This document shows positions 24,605 through 36,967 of a stretch of DNA of 64,000 nucleotides, piece by piece. Source of the stretch: Rhypophila decipiens (lineage: Eukaryota > Ascomycota > Sordariomycetes > Sordariales > Naviculisporaceae); the NCBI GenBank assembly GCA_033297075.1, contig MU858110.1, positions 123,604 through 187,603 of the forward strand, given 5' to 3'. Below the pieces are notes generated by a model that worked only from the letters and a program-made list of their open reading frames with translations, was not told where the DNA came from and ran no database searches. How positions within the stretch are numbered: the stretch's first letter is position 1; each line of letters starts with the position of its first letter. The position numbers were made by a program, and so were the translations under genes.

Positions 24605-27600
24605 ATGGCCTTCATCTCCACATCATGCCTTCTCTTGGGATTCTTATGTTTGGCTGTCTCGGGCGCCCTCCAGCCGCCGAGGAGAGTCGGCATGCAAGCC
24701 TTTCGGATCATGGACACACTTTGGATCCATGGCGGGCGGTTTCTCCACGAGGATGCATCGGTCGCTTGGGACATGGTGCCAAGACTGGAGGCGTACAACT
24801 TGACCCTAGATTTCTCAATCCCACAAGGGCCAGTATCCGGAGAGGGCCCAACCCCAGCGTCGGATGATTCCCCGGCAGTTTATCACGGATTCGCTTTCAG
24901 CAACCTCATTGACAGAGCCTGGCTTTTCGGTGGACGGCCAGTCGACCCCAATGCCAAACACGGGCAGGAAAACGACGTTTGGCGATTTGAACTGGCAGCG
25001 GGTGACCATGCATGGACGCGACTATCACTGGGATCATCATCAGTGAACCATTCTGCTTTCTTACATCATAGGCCCTACAGAGGTGCCGGGTGCAACGTGC
25101 CTGACTTGAAAAGGGGCTACTATCTAGGAGGCATGACTGATGACGAAGGAGGATTCTCACATTGGCTGTACGAATTCGACATGGAAAGAGAGAGCATGTC
25201 TTCGGTACAACAAGTTCCCATGTTTGTTCCGGTGGTTAACCAGAGCCTGGTCTTTTTGGACACGGGATCTCGCCAAGGAGCCTTGGTTGCCCTGGGCGGC
25301 TCCGTCGAGAAAACAAAGGGGTCATTGTTGACACCAGCCCGACTGGACTCTGTCTTCATCTATGACATTGAGTCTCGGACATGGATAGAACAGGCTGTCA
25401 GTGGACTGGAAGGGAACGCTGTCCAGGCCGATGGGTTTCCCACCGAAGCTCCGAACGGCGGCATTCCTCGAACCAGGGTGTCGGCCTGCGCAGCAGTGGG
25501 CTCTGCCCAGGACAAGACATCCCATAACATCTTCTACCTAGGAGGGGCGAATGAAACAACTTCCTTGTCTGATATTTGGGTCTTGAGCTTGCCTGCGTAG
25601 GTGACTTTGCACTTCTCTTGTCCATAGATGTCCTGCTGATATAATATCCTCTAAAGCGCTATCTGGATCAAAGCCCGTCTTTCTGACCCCTATAGCAGTC
25701 CCAAGGTGGAGAACTCGTGTTTCCTCGTCAATGACCGGTTTATATGGATGTTCGGTGGCTGTTACTTCGAAGGGCAAAATCAGAGTCATTGCATGGGCTA
25801 TTCTTACAATCCCCTGGTTTACGACATGCAGCTGTTACATATCGACAACTATAAATCCCAGCCATTTGGCTTCTTTGTACACGACAACATCTCGGCAGTG
25901 GTTGGTGGAAAGTAAGTAAGCTAGCTTTGCTATTCCTCCCGGGTCATCAATTAACACTTTGCCTCAATGAACAACAGTCTCACCGGGGGTGCAGAACAAG
26001 ACGTTCCAATGTTCACCAACTTCTCGGATCCCCTGCTCCGGCAACTGTTCAGTCCTCCCTACAGCGATCGTCTCCGGGCATCTGAGCAGTATCAGTACGA
26101 CCCGCGAGCCTGGAACTATCTGGTTGCCTTTCTCTCTGTGCCGTTCGTGACAGGCTCCGTTTTCTACATGTGCACCCTCGCTCGCCCGACCCGAAAGTCA
26201 AAGAATTGGCGCCCATCGGTTTTCAGCCCAGCTTTTCTCCTTGTACTGAACCTAGTAACAGTATTTCTCATCGCCCTGATTGCCATGCTCGCCTACGTTG
26301 GCCAACTTCCCGACCCCGATCCGGGACGTTGGTATGGAGGTCTCGACGCTGACGGTATCTGGACTGGAGACAAGTACAAATCCACATTTATCCGATCGCC
26401 CACTTTGTCTCGTCCGCCTCAGGGGCTTATTTCCTTTTATCAAGACGAAGAGCTACAGGGTATCTGGAGCCAGAGGAACTCGACGCAGAGAATTCCCCCC
26501 GGAATTTACTGGGCGTTTACCTATCTTCCCACCCTGGTTGCAGTTCTCTATGGCCGGCTGTGGAAGGTGTTGGATGACGAGGTGAAACGGATCGACATGT
26601 ACGTCCGTCTTCAGCGTCATCACGGTGGAGAAAGGGCCAAGGACAGCCTGTTCCTCCAGTATCACTCTTTCTGGCTTCCCCTCAGCATCTACCAAGGACT
26701 CAAGCATGGACACTGGCGAGTTGCGATTTCCAGCTTGGGGGTGACTCTTGGTTCGATTATTGCACCTATAATCCAGAACTATGTCTTTGCCTGGACCCTC
26801 TACTCGGGAGGTCATCTGCCGTGGCCAGACACGTACTCGTGGCTGATAGCTTCGGTTGATGAGTGGTGGTCGAAAGTGCTCATGGGGGTCCTGGGATCGG
26901 CCCTATTGTGTTCCCTTGCCCTGTTAGTTTTGCTACCATCGCTTGATACCGGTCTACAGGAAGATCCAAGGGGCATAGCCAGCATAGTTTACCTCATACC
27001 CGGCGGCTTTCCGCCCCTTTTTCAAAAGACGTCTAACAAGCAAACGCTCACCGAGCTGCTACAAGACATTGGCGACCTTCACTTCCAACTCGTCGTCCAC
27101 CCGAATAGACCGATGCCCATATTAGAACCAGTAACGACAAACTCTCCACCAACAACAACAAAAACAACCTCTCGGCCCCGTCCCAGCTGGATGGCACCGT
27201 TAATACCGTCAAAGCCAACGATAGCCAAGTTCAACAACCACCTCCTCATCCGTACCACCAAAAAACACGCATCAACCATCCAAGCCCAACTCAAAAATTA
27301 CCTGCTCAACCACCCCCTCTCGCTTCCCCTCCGACCAGAGATATACACCCTCTGGCTGCTCCTCCTCCTCACTCTCCTAATCCTAACATCAACCATCGCC
27401 AGCGCCATCGACCAAAACGCCCGCGACAAGCTCTACAACTATACAATCCCGCTATCGCCCAACATCTACCTCATCCTGTCCATCCTGACCCAGTCCATCG
27501 CCGACGTGCTAGATTTCAGTATCCGCTCGCTGCACCCTTTTTACGAATTACGAAAACACGGCGGTGCCAAGACCGCTGATATTTTGTTTGACGATTATGC

Positions 27601-28153
27601 TGCTTCGCTGAGCAGCAGAGGTGTATTTTCCCTCCTTCCTGTGGTTGATGTTATCAGGGCCTGGAGAAAGGGCCATCATCTCGTTTGCATGTCTGTGCTG
27701 GCTTCAATGGGGCTTACGGTCGTGAGTGTCTTTCTCGGCTCGCTCCAGCTGAGTTCGTCGCAGTACGGGTCGACTACCTTTTTAGGCGATCAGACGGCTG
27801 CGACGGGCGCGGCTTGGATTCTGGGACTTGGGGCGGTGGTTTATTTGGCTGCTCGGTGGAGGATTGGACGCGTGTTGTTGTTGCCAAGAAACAACAAGAA
27901 GACGACGATGATGATGATGAAGAGACCGGTTGAGACGGTCATGGGCATTGCGCCGTATGTAATCTTCTCGGAGAAGTTGAGGGCCGATTTGGAGCATGTG
28001 GCTTGCTTGGATGCGGGTGAGAGGGCTAGGGAGTTGGTGAAGAGAGGGAATAGGTACGCCATGGGAGTTTGGAGCCATGGGCCGGAAGAACTGTGTGGTG
28101 TTGAGAGACAGTTTGATGGTCCAGGAAGGGTGGATGCTGACTGGGTTTTATGA
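24605..28153 (+). CDS. Kelch-like ectodomain fused to two DUF3433 membrane modules (1127 aa)
   Basis: Predicted cell-surface or endomembrane protein of unknown function. Exons are 24605-25596, 25696-25911 and 25978-28153. The first donor (GC|GTAGGT) avoids an in-frame TAG and the frames join as LPASPKVENSC and VGGNLTGGAEQ. The N terminus is a signal peptide (LLLGFLCLAVSGAL). Residues about 30-440 are a kelch/galactose-oxidase-like beta-propeller, with repeated motifs AWLFGGRP..NDVWRFEL, YYLGGMTDDEGG, IFYLGGANETTSLSDIWVL and RFIWMFGGC. Transmembrane segments begin near 448. Two DUF3433-type modules follow, at about 480-690 (FTYLPTLVAVLYGRLWKVLDDEVKR, then LQYHSFWLPLSIYQGLKHGHW) and about 860-1030 (SIADVLDFSIRSLHPFYELRKHGG, SLLPVVDVIRAWRKGHHLV). 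Several N-glycosylation sites sit in the ectodomain. It follows the phosphodiesterase gene in the same direction, but nothing shows co-transcription. Confidence 0.85.
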
Positions 28154-28866
28154 TTCTTTACTCCCACGTAGCTTTTGTGTCTGAACGAGAGAGATTCTTC
28201 ACCAAGTCTTTCACAAATAGCTGTGCCTAGAGCGGCTGTGACTTGATATATTCCGTTTATTTCTCTCTCTCCGAGTTCTCTACCATGGCGTTCCTTGGAT
28301 AGCCTTGTCCTCTCTTCTTACCAAGTCATTTCATATCGTACATATTCCTACTGCCAGAAGCCCCTTATTCTCGACACAATCATGGGCTCTTTCCCACCTA
28401 GAGGACCCTATCATTCACCAATACCGCAAGCCCCACATCCATATCACGTAGAGAAATAAAAGCTTTTCTGGCTCGAACCCTCCATACCTTATCTTTCATA
28501 AACTCCATTGAACAATATCGTTTCTGGTACCTGCTTCCTGGGCCTGAACACCAAATAGTGGCCCGACACTAGAAAACCGATTTCACTGATAAACACCAGA
28601 CACCAATCCCCTCACCCTTCCCAACACCTGCTTAACACCGAAGAATCCAAGGTCCAAAGGAAGGGAGAAACTGCCAAGCGCCAGCCCGTTGTCCCACTGT
28701 GTACTGCAAATCAAGGATATCATATAGAGTAAAGCTAAAGAAAGGTATGAAGGGACAAGAACCAAAGGAAGAAGAGAAAAAAAGACAAAATAAAGAAAAT
28801 AAATGCCCCAGGCCTGGTGCCGCACTGCGTATAGCCCATCAAACAAAAGCTCAAATATTGTCCATC
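28154..28866. other. Convergent intergenic region
   Basis: 3' flanks of the kelch-DUF3433 and F-box/LRR genes. An AATAAA lies at about 28454. No gene found. Confidence 0.55.
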
Positions 28867-31136
28867 CTACCTCCACAAATCCCGCTTACTCTCCCCAGCA
28901 CTACTCAACGGCCTAGGCCTAGGCCAAAGATCCTCCCCAGCAGCAGGCGCCTCCCTCTCCCTATGGCCCATTCCCATGCCTGTACTAGCACTATACCCAA
29001 TGACACCAGCACCGGGACTTCGTCCCCTAGCCGTAGCTCCCAGCCCCGCAACCCGTCCCCTCGGAGCAGGACTTCCCTCCCCAGGCACAGCAAGGAAGCC
29101 CCCACCAGCACCACCGACCAGCACACTCTTCCTCGCTCCAGCACCACTACTCCAGCCCGTGACACTACCTCCCATGACATCCGCTCCCAGTCCATAACTG
29201 CTCAGCGGTCGTCCATTCTCGCCTCGTCCTCCCATCCCCCCGGCTGGACTGGGTAAATGGCCCAGTTGAGCACCACCAAGACCCATGGCATTAACCTGCA
29301 CAAAAGACCAGTCCATCTCGTCGTCTCCTTTGGTGAAAACCTCCAGTCTCGGCGGGAGATTGACTATACTACCAGCAGCTGGAGCCCCAGGCGGTGTGAG
29401 AGTCGACGCAAACGGGTTGTTGCTACTAAACTGCGACCTGTGTCCCGGTTTCCAAGCTGAATCACCCTGTGTCCCAAGGGACGAGACCGATCCCTGAGAG
29501 CGATGCCCCCCCATAAAAGGATTAAGGGATTGCTTTTCGGGTGTCTGGAACACCCCCTGCTGCTGAAATTTAGGTCCAGTCGAGAATCCAAACCCCTTAT
29601 TAGATCCGCTGCTCGAAGGTCGTGGTATACCGCCGGCAAAGGCAGGAGCTGGAGGCGGGAGTCCTAGTAACATCTCTGGGAAGTTGGGATCGCGCACGTA
29701 CAAGGCGCGGAGGTTTGGTAAGCCGCCGGATAGCAACGAACTAGCAAGATAATTGTAGTAACTCGCTGTCACGCCCGAAAATTTAGGCGCAGATGAGGAA
29801 GCCGTGACTTCGTAGTGTAACGTCTCGAGACTGCGGCTCCCAAGTGGAGAGATGTTGTTACCGGCTGCAGCTTGCATCGCAATCGAAACGCTTTCTATTA
29901 TGGAGAGATGTTTGAGAGAGGGCGCATAGGCCAAAACTTCCTGCAGAGTCCAGATTTTGATACCTGTCTCGTTCAGCGTGAGAACCTTGAGAGACTGCTG
30001 GGCCTCGGGCGCCTGAAGCCAGGAGTAGATGCCCTCGCCCGTGATATAGGGCGTGTTGGTTAGTATGAACTCCTCCAGCGGTGGGAACGGAGGGAGCATC
30101 TCGTGCCAGCCCAGGACTTCGTCGTTAGCGCAGTCCATGTCGCTGAGCTTGAGTGCTCGAAGGTTCCGAAGACCGCCTAGCACCTGGCGTAACATGGCAG
30201 GGTCCATGTTCACCCGTATTAGTTCCAACACCTCCAGTTGTGTCCAGACGCTGCCCGAAGCCAATGCCTGGAGGCTGTGTTCGGAACCCCTCATGTACGT
30301 CATCTTCCGCAGGTCGTGGCAGCGCGCTTGCACCTCGAGGCGTAGCGTGAGATACACGGGCTCGTCGGCGAAGAGGCCCTCGGGCAAGTCGACGTAGCGG
30401 AGGTGAGGCGTGACGGCTAGGGTTCGGGCGAGGTCCGCCGGGCTAGACTCCCGTAGCATGTAGGGCGTCTTGAAGAACCTGACGAGCTTTCCCAGCCGTA
30501 CTGGATCCTCACGGAGCGTTCGAGAGAGCAGCTTCAGCCGAGCCTGGGCCGGGTCTTCGGGCTCGCCATTTCGATCAAAGAAGGACCCGCGCTTCTTGCG
30601 CTCCTCGGAGAGATAGATCTCTCGCTCGCAATAGTGCACGGTATCGATGCGGATGCTATGGTACCTAGAGTTGCAATTGTCATGAGCCAAAGAGTCCAGT
30701 CACGGTTCGGCGACCCCGTTGATTCTCAAGAAACTTACAGGCGCTTGAGTGCTGCTTCCCTCCAGCGTTTACACACCAAGACGCAAGCCGCCAGGTCGCG
30801 GAGGTCGCAGAGCATGCAGGCATCGTCGATGGAGCTCTGCTCGCACGTCTCGTACGATTCGTCCCGGCTGTGCGGGCAGACGAAGCCAAAGATGCGGTCG
30901 AGTATCGCTGGTTTAAACTGGGCTAACACCATGGCGGACCTGCGAGTCGGCCTTGGGCCGGACTGAGGCGGGGCATTCTCGGCGGCCGAGGACCGAAATC
31001 CGCTGCTAGCACCATGTCCCGGCGAGCTGGCACCTGGCCCATAGCCCGGCATGGGACCGTAGTTGGGTCCACCGCCGTATCCATTGTTGCCGCCCTGGTC
31101 CTTCTTCCGCTTGTCTTTCTTTTTGAAGAAGCGCAT
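28867..31136 (-). CDS. F-box protein with leucine-rich-like region (731 aa)
   Basis: Probable substrate adaptor of an SCF ubiquitin ligase. Two exons, 31136-30739 and 30664-28867, join as KRLYHSIRID. The N terminus is basic (MRFFKKKDKRKKDQ) and then Gly/Pro/Tyr-rich. Residues about 70-140 are F-box-like (FKPAILDRIFGFV, then LRDLAACVLVCKRWREAALKRLYHSI), with an insertion containing four cysteines (CPHSRDESYETC, DDACMLCDL). Residues about 160-440 contain irregular leucine-rich repeats (LEVLELIRVNM, LRALKLSDMDC, LEEFILTNTPYITGEGIYSWL, LKVLTLNETGI). The last 230 residues are Gly/Ser/Pro-rich and probably disordered. The target is unknown. The intron (30665-30738) has GTAAGT and CTAG ends. Confidence 0.85.
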
Positions 31137-31752
31137 CGTTGTCGAGTTTTAGCTGGGCATGCTATTCAAATAGGGCGTCAGCGATGCTGTTGGAGAAGAA
31201 GGGAAGGAATGGAAGGTGGGCTGGGATGCGGGGGAAAGGAGACCTCAAAAGTTCACGCTTGCTTTAAACCTGGCCAGTACATGCAGGTACCAACAGTGAT
31301 TGATTGACCTTCGACGGGCAACGTGAGCAATAATGGGATGACAAGGTCGCTGAGAGCTGACCACTTTCGCACCTCATGGACAGCAGCGATGTGAAGGAAG
31401 GGTGTGAGCTGCAAGCTACAACTAGACGGCGCAAACCCTCTCTGTCTTTAGCCCTTGGTGTCCGAGGGAGCACTGTAAGCGGGAGGCGCGCCGTCTCACA
31501 ACCCGTAAAGCCACTTAAGCTGAGCCCCTTTTACTCCTCTTTTTCGCTGTACTGTCAGCCAGTCTGTCTTAATTAGGGGTCGGCATATAAAAAGCTAACC
31601 ATTTAAGCCACTCATAGCTGGTGCCTGCAGTGTGAGAGGTGATGGTCTGGACTTGATAGGCTGGCAGTTCACGAAAACAGCATCAAAACGCAGAGTAACC
31701 ACAGATATATCCAAGCCCACGTCTACAACATCACACCCAAACCCTGTTCACA
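31137..31752. other. Upstream region of the F-box/LRR gene
   Basis: Non-coding by appearance. It contains the 5' leader of the minus-strand gene and possibly the promoter of the small plus-strand candidate at 31753. Confidence 0.45.
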
Positions 31753-32092
31753 ATGCCCCAGTCTGAAATCAACCGGGCCTGGCAAGAAATGTGAGTTTCC
31801 ATGGACTTGTATTGAAAGCGCTAGTTTAACAGTACACTACTAATCATCTGCAATGGTGGCCTGTCATCCCACTCCATACCTGTCTATTTCGCTCGATCCC
31901 TTGCGAGACCGCCAAACCAAACCCCAAACTAATGATCAAAAGCCTCCTTTCCCAGGGATATCAATTTCCATTACAAGCCACTTCGCTGTACGTCTCAAGA
32001 GAGAATGGGCCATGCAAAAGTATAGAGAACGACCAACGTATCAAGCCATCGCAAACGCCAAGTGCATCTTTTCTGGGCCTTTAAATTGTTAA
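31753..32092 (+). CDS. Candidate small spliced gene or relic, about 35-50 aa
   Basis: ATG at 31753 starts MPQSEINRAWQEM and meets a consensus donor (AT|GTGAGT) at 31791. A well-formed acceptor follows at 31955 (CTAAT branch point, then CCTCCTTTCCCAG), giving DINFHYKPLRCT and a stop at about 32025. A weaker acceptor at 31977 gives a different frame, FAVRLKREWAMQKYRERPTY, to a TAA at 32092. Both readings look protein-like and lie side by side in two frames. This suggests either a missed extra splice or a single-base frameshift in a once longer small gene. I do not recognise it. The 3' end abuts the duplicated glycogen synthase exon on the other strand. Confidence 0.3.
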
Positions 32093-32105
32093 CTCATTTG
32101 CAACC

Positions 32106-32217
32106 CTAGTATGCATCTGGCTTTTTGAGCGGTACTCCATCCAAAGGGGTTGCGGGCCATGAAGCCCTCGGTCGCAGCCTCAGCGGGAATGAGTATTCTT
32201 CGAGGTCTTCTGCCTCA
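32106..32217 (-). other. Duplicated copy of the glycogen synthase last exon
   Basis: This stretch repeats the last exon of glycogen synthase (32300-32405) at a distance of 188 bp, together with the preceding intron (duplicate donor at 32279, acceptor at 32218). It keeps an open frame and its own stop, encoding EAEDLEEYSFPLRLRPRASW and ending KKPDAY. Because phase and splice sites are preserved, exon 4 of the gene could splice directly to it. Whether it is used is unknown. Confidence 0.7.
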
Positions 32218-32299
32218 CTGAGCATACCAATAATGTTAGTAAATTCCCAATCCATTAATGCAACAAGCTGACAACTTACGGAAGTTTCCATTCGCAATC

Positions 32300-34649
32300 C
32301 TAGTGTGAACCATTGAGCTGTACTCCGTCCAGAGGGGTTGCGGGTCCTGAAGCCCTCGGCCGCAACGTAAGCGGGAATGAGTATTCTTCGGGGTCTTCTT
32401 CCTCACTGAGCATACCAATAATGTTAGTAAATTCCCATTCCTTTAACGCAACAAGTAAACAACTTACGGAAGTTTCCATGCCACGTAGTCCTCCGTGGTA
32501 AGTCCCTCACGCCCCTCCTGGAGAGACGCGAAGTCACCTGGCGTCATCATGCCAGCGACGCGGGGTGAGCCTGGGACCGACAAAGGCCGGGAAACCTTCT
32601 TCACATCCTGCTGGAAGAAACTCTCCTCGGCCTCGGCGTCGGGCTTGAAAGAGTCCGGGTATGCGCGTCTTAGCGCAAGCTGGCGGGCCTTGACGTACTC
32701 CAGACCCATCCTCTTCCAATCCAGAAGGTCGCTAAGCCTCTCCGTCCGGTTTCGCTGGTTGATTCGCTGCCTGCGCGTCTTCTCGGTGAACTCCACCATG
32801 TGGTTGGTGAGTTCATTGATCGAATCATCAACGCCCTTGTTGCGTCGGTCGACAATGTAGATGCCATAGTCTTTCGAGTTATCAATTAGTTCCTCCATGT
32901 AGCAGCCGAACCCGGAAAGATTCGTAGTGATGCTCGGAACGCCCATCACCGTGCATTCGGCCGGGGTATAGCCCCAAGGTTCGTAGTAAGATGCGAAAAC
33001 TCCGAGATGCGTGCCTCGGACGAAGTCCTCGTAGTCCAGGGGAAGTACGGGATTCGCCGAATTCAAGAACTCGGGGTGGAAGATAACCTTGACCCGGTCG
33101 GTTGGATGATTGAAGAGCTGGACTCGACGAATTTGATTCAAGATGGGGTCATCATGATCATTCATCATGTTGTGCGTCACGATAGGAGGCAGACTGTGTC
33201 TCTTCATGGCGAACAACCGCCGACGGAGGAGTACACGATCTTGGCTCGTGATCAGATCATTCTCGTCCGGTAATGCGTCGCCCTCGTGCCACTTGAGGGA
33301 CCGTTCGAAGATGCGCCGTCCAATGCCTTGCCCAATGATGTCAACTGTATCCCGCAGAGACTTGACGACTGCCTGGCCTTTCAAGGCTTCCACGGTCAGA
33401 GAAGTAGTTTGCGCGGGCATAATAATGAAGGCAACGACGGTTATCTTGCTGCCAGAGGCCTTCAGGCGGTGGTTCAATCGAGCAAGGGATTCGATGAACA
33501 TGTCCACGCCTTTGTTGCGGAACTCGTAACGGCCAGCGGTAAAGAAGTAAAGCGTGTTTTCCAGGTCAAAATCCGTGTGTCCATAGAAATGACCGCGGAT
33601 AAAGTCGTGAATCTTCTCCTTGGACTGTTGGTGTAAGTTCTGGAATTCGTGCATAGCTTGAAACTTGGTGACGTTCAGTCCATTGGGTAGCACTCCGTCT
33701 GGTTTCCGCTTCAACAGGTGTTCACTCTCATAAGCGGTGATGTGTGATACGGTAGTGAAGACGTCGCAGGAGTGCGCCGCAGCTCGCTCAATGCAGTATC
33801 TGTGGTAGATACCGCGCTTGCCGGCTTCGGCGTCACAATCGAAATGCTGGAGATTGTTGTAGAAGTCCACTGACCCGGCACAGAGATAGCGGCCAAGCAA
33901 GGTGGCATGCGTCGTAAAGATGGTAGTAACATCGATGCTCCGCTTCTTGCACAAGGGCAATGCCACGCCGGCCAGCCATTCATGGAAGTGAGCAATGACT
34001 GCCTTCTTTTTCTCGTGGCATACAAACTGCATAACGGTCAGCTCAATAATGATCAAGGATGTTGGAGTGAAAGACTGACCTCTCCGAGAAACCAGGCGAC
34101 CAGATAACCGAAGACTACTGCTTCGTTTGTCTCTCCGTCGTTGTCCGGAGACGGAATCGAGGCGATGTTCCAAAGATCTGCCTTCCACTCGTTGATGAAT
34201 TTATAAGCCGTCTTGGTATCGAATAGGAGGACACGCGGGGCGCCTTCGATCAACCACCGTCCGTATACCATTCCCACTCCACGGTCTTTCATTGCTTGCA
34301 TAGTCGCCAACAGCTCCGGATTGGTAGGCTCGATCTCTTCCACCTCGACGGCCGCCTGTGCATGTAAGGTTAGCAAGAACCGGGTGGATACAAGAGTGTC
34401 GGTAGATAGCTTACCGATTGGTGATTGAGAGGCCCAATAAGTGTGTATCGATCGCCATACTCGGAAGCGGTCACTGGAGCCTTGGATTTGAGGACCGAGT
34501 AGATGCCGCCAACTGGAGGCCATGTCAGCAAGAGCGGGCAATTGATGGGAAGATAGATGGCCAGGCACTGTACCTCTGTGTGCCACCTCTGTCGCGATTT
34601 CGAAGAGGTAGTGGCCCTTGACCTCACGGCCACCGGCGTCGGTCGACAT
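32300..34649 (-). CDS. gsn: Glycogen synthase (704 aa)
   Basis: Transfers glucose from UDP-glucose to the non-reducing ends of glycogen in the cytosol; family GT3. Five exons are read: 34649-34574, 34512-34415, 34355-34080, 34026-32468 and 32405-32300, joining to 704 aa, the usual fungal length. Signatures are [20 protein letters not shown] across the first junction (residues about 15-34), [35 protein letters not shown], and [20 protein letters not shown] near the acceptor site. An Arg cluster ([25 protein letters not shown], about 565-585) matches the glucose-6-phosphate regulatory helix. The C-terminal tail has [11 protein letters not shown] and MTPGD, likely phosphorylation sites. It ends in an acidic [12 protein letters not shown] segment on the last exon. 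Tandem duplication of the last intron and exon directly follows. The 5' leader appears long, since no other gene lies upstream for 2.3 kb. Confidence 0.96.
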
Positions 34650-36967
34650 TGTGTAAAAAAGTTGGGTTTCAAGTTAAAATTGCATGAAAATAGCTCTGCG
34701 AGGCAGCTTCGTGATAAGATACCGCAAGTTAGCAATGGAGAAGAAGACTGGGGAGAACGCAGATGCAAGAGCTTGATTGTGATGAAAGTCTGGGTGAATG
34801 AGCTATGAAGATGGTCTCGGCAAAGAAGTAGAAGAAATTTTAAGTCAAGCCGAGAAAATTGACCTCGGGGCTGGTTGGTTTTTGGGCGCAACAACTTACA
34901 AGGTTCTGGAAGTCGCGGAGCTTAAATGTAGACCGGATGCGGGAAGGAAGTCAAGCAAGGTACCCGATCCGAGCTTGCGAGCTGGTGAGGCGCAGGGAGA
35001 GAGCAAGCGGCTGGTGACACGGCTGTTGGCTGCTGACCTTGTCGTCAATGGTATTTGAGACAGAGCAGTTGTATAATTATAGAGCGGAAGGTGCTGCAAA
35101 GGATTTGCTCGCACAATGTTTCTGATGATGAGAAGGTAGGGGGAGGCACTTGCCGCAGAAGTCAGGTTGGTGGGAGGTGGGAGATGTAGCTTTTGTTGGT
35201 GGTCCGATAACTGGGGCAATGACGCTGCACGTCCCACCCCTGGCCTAGTAGCTTCTACAAAAAGGCTAGGTGATGGCGAGTCCACCTTCTATGTTTACAC
35301 TACGGACACCGGTCCAAAAACGAAGCAGTCCTGTGCGTTCTTTCCCTTGCATGCATCAAGAATCAAGATTGCAGGGTCCGGATGTTGAGGATGAAGGAGC
35401 TGTTGGGAGCTTCAGCACTGGGAAGTGGGTGCATTCATCCTGGCAGGTCTTGGGTGCCTCCTCATTGGACAGCCCCACCAGATTTTAAACTCCCAGCCCC
35501 TCTCGATCTGCGCAGTTGACCGTTATCGCAGATTTCGTGGGTTTTGGAAATTTATGGAATGACAATTTGACAACCCGGAAACAGCACCGAAGCATTAGCG
35601 TACAATCCAATCTGATGGCATTCGATATTACATTCTTGCGCAGTTCATCTTTCCCTTGACGTTTTTTCCCTTTCTCCGGATATGTTTTTCTCTTTCCCGC
35701 CCAGCTGGCAGAGGTCTCGCAACTGTGATCTGAGAGGCCAGAAAGATCTTCGGCTATTCTTTACGTCATTCACGTAAAATCCGTCACCCCATGTGGGCCT
35801 ATCAGTGGCGTGGAGCCGATCTCAGCTTTCAATTGAAACAATCTGGCTAATTAACTTTGGTCGACTCCACCGTTGGGGCAGCATTGCAGTTACGAGGTTT
35901 TCTGCTTAGTCAACATGACGACACCCATCAAATGGCTCTTCCGATCTCCCGGGTACGTACCGTCTGAGGAGAAGTTCGCGGGGCTCTCGTTATTCACCTC
36001 GAGGTCGAGACTCGTCAAATCTCACCTCTCCTGACCGAGCTGACTCGCCAGCTGCCAACCGTGCAGGTGTTGTCTGTGGGTGTAGCGCAGCTGCTGTGCC
36101 ATTGGCTTCCCTGATTCGCCGACACCGTTGCAGTAGCTTTTCTCTGGACCCGGGGTGATGGTCCCTGTCTCTAGGGACGTGTGCAGTGGCTGAACAGTTG
36201 CTGTATGGAAATGGGTACGGTGTACAAAATCTGAACCAACACATGCAATACCCATTCAGTGCAGTTGAGACACTTGAGAGGTAGGTACATACCAGCTCAA
36301 TGTCGTCTCCTGTCAATTTACGGGTTGAGAGCACTCTCTCTCAACGCCGGCCTGGCCGCTCACCATTAGGCCCACACCAGAAAGATCCTGAAGGTTGACT
36401 GGCCTAGGGAGATTTAAGCTTAATATTAGCCTACCATCAAGCCCTTTTTGGGACCAAGGGCTTACACGTCCGGTAGTAATTATTGCCGGGAGGATGCTCA
36501 AGTCTCTTATCAGACCCTACATGATAAACCTCTCAGTTCAGTAGAAAATGTTAATACTGTACGTATCCTCATCGCCACTTCAACTCTAGTCTTTGTGGGC
36601 TTGGGCAAACATTGCCAGACCACCTGGACTGCAACCTAGGAGTTCAGGTTGAGAACAAAGCCCGGCCGGCTATTAATAGAACTCTTCTGTAGTTCTGTGG
36701 TGTAAAACTGGGGATGTACAAAGAAGACGGGACTCAATATCTATCGGGCAGGGGCGGCGAATGGACAAAGAAAGGAGGATGTTTTAATGGAAGACTATCC
36801 ACGGGGAGGTGCTTTTCAACTTCTCCTCGTGAGTGATCAGTGTAGTCCTCCCAACAAACTGAATTTGAGAAGATATATCTGCAGAGTATTCCAATTATAT
36901 GACTCGTCGTTTTCCCCTTCCCTTGTTTCCATTATCAAGCCCTGGGATCGTTGACCGACGCGCAAAA
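34650..36967. other. Long upstream region of glycogen synthase
   Basis: Divergent promoter space between glycogen synthase and the Asn-rich gene. Short ORFs occur, including one of 129 codons on the minus strand in the expected leader, without splice or composition support. An isolated ATG-donor pair at about 35914-35952 (MTTPIKWLFRSPG then GTACGT) has no convincing next exon. Confidence 0.45.

Noticed and set aside
35914..35952. ATG-donor pair reading MTTPIKWLFRSPG
   Set aside because: No second exon with matching phase and plausible protein follows; likely chance.
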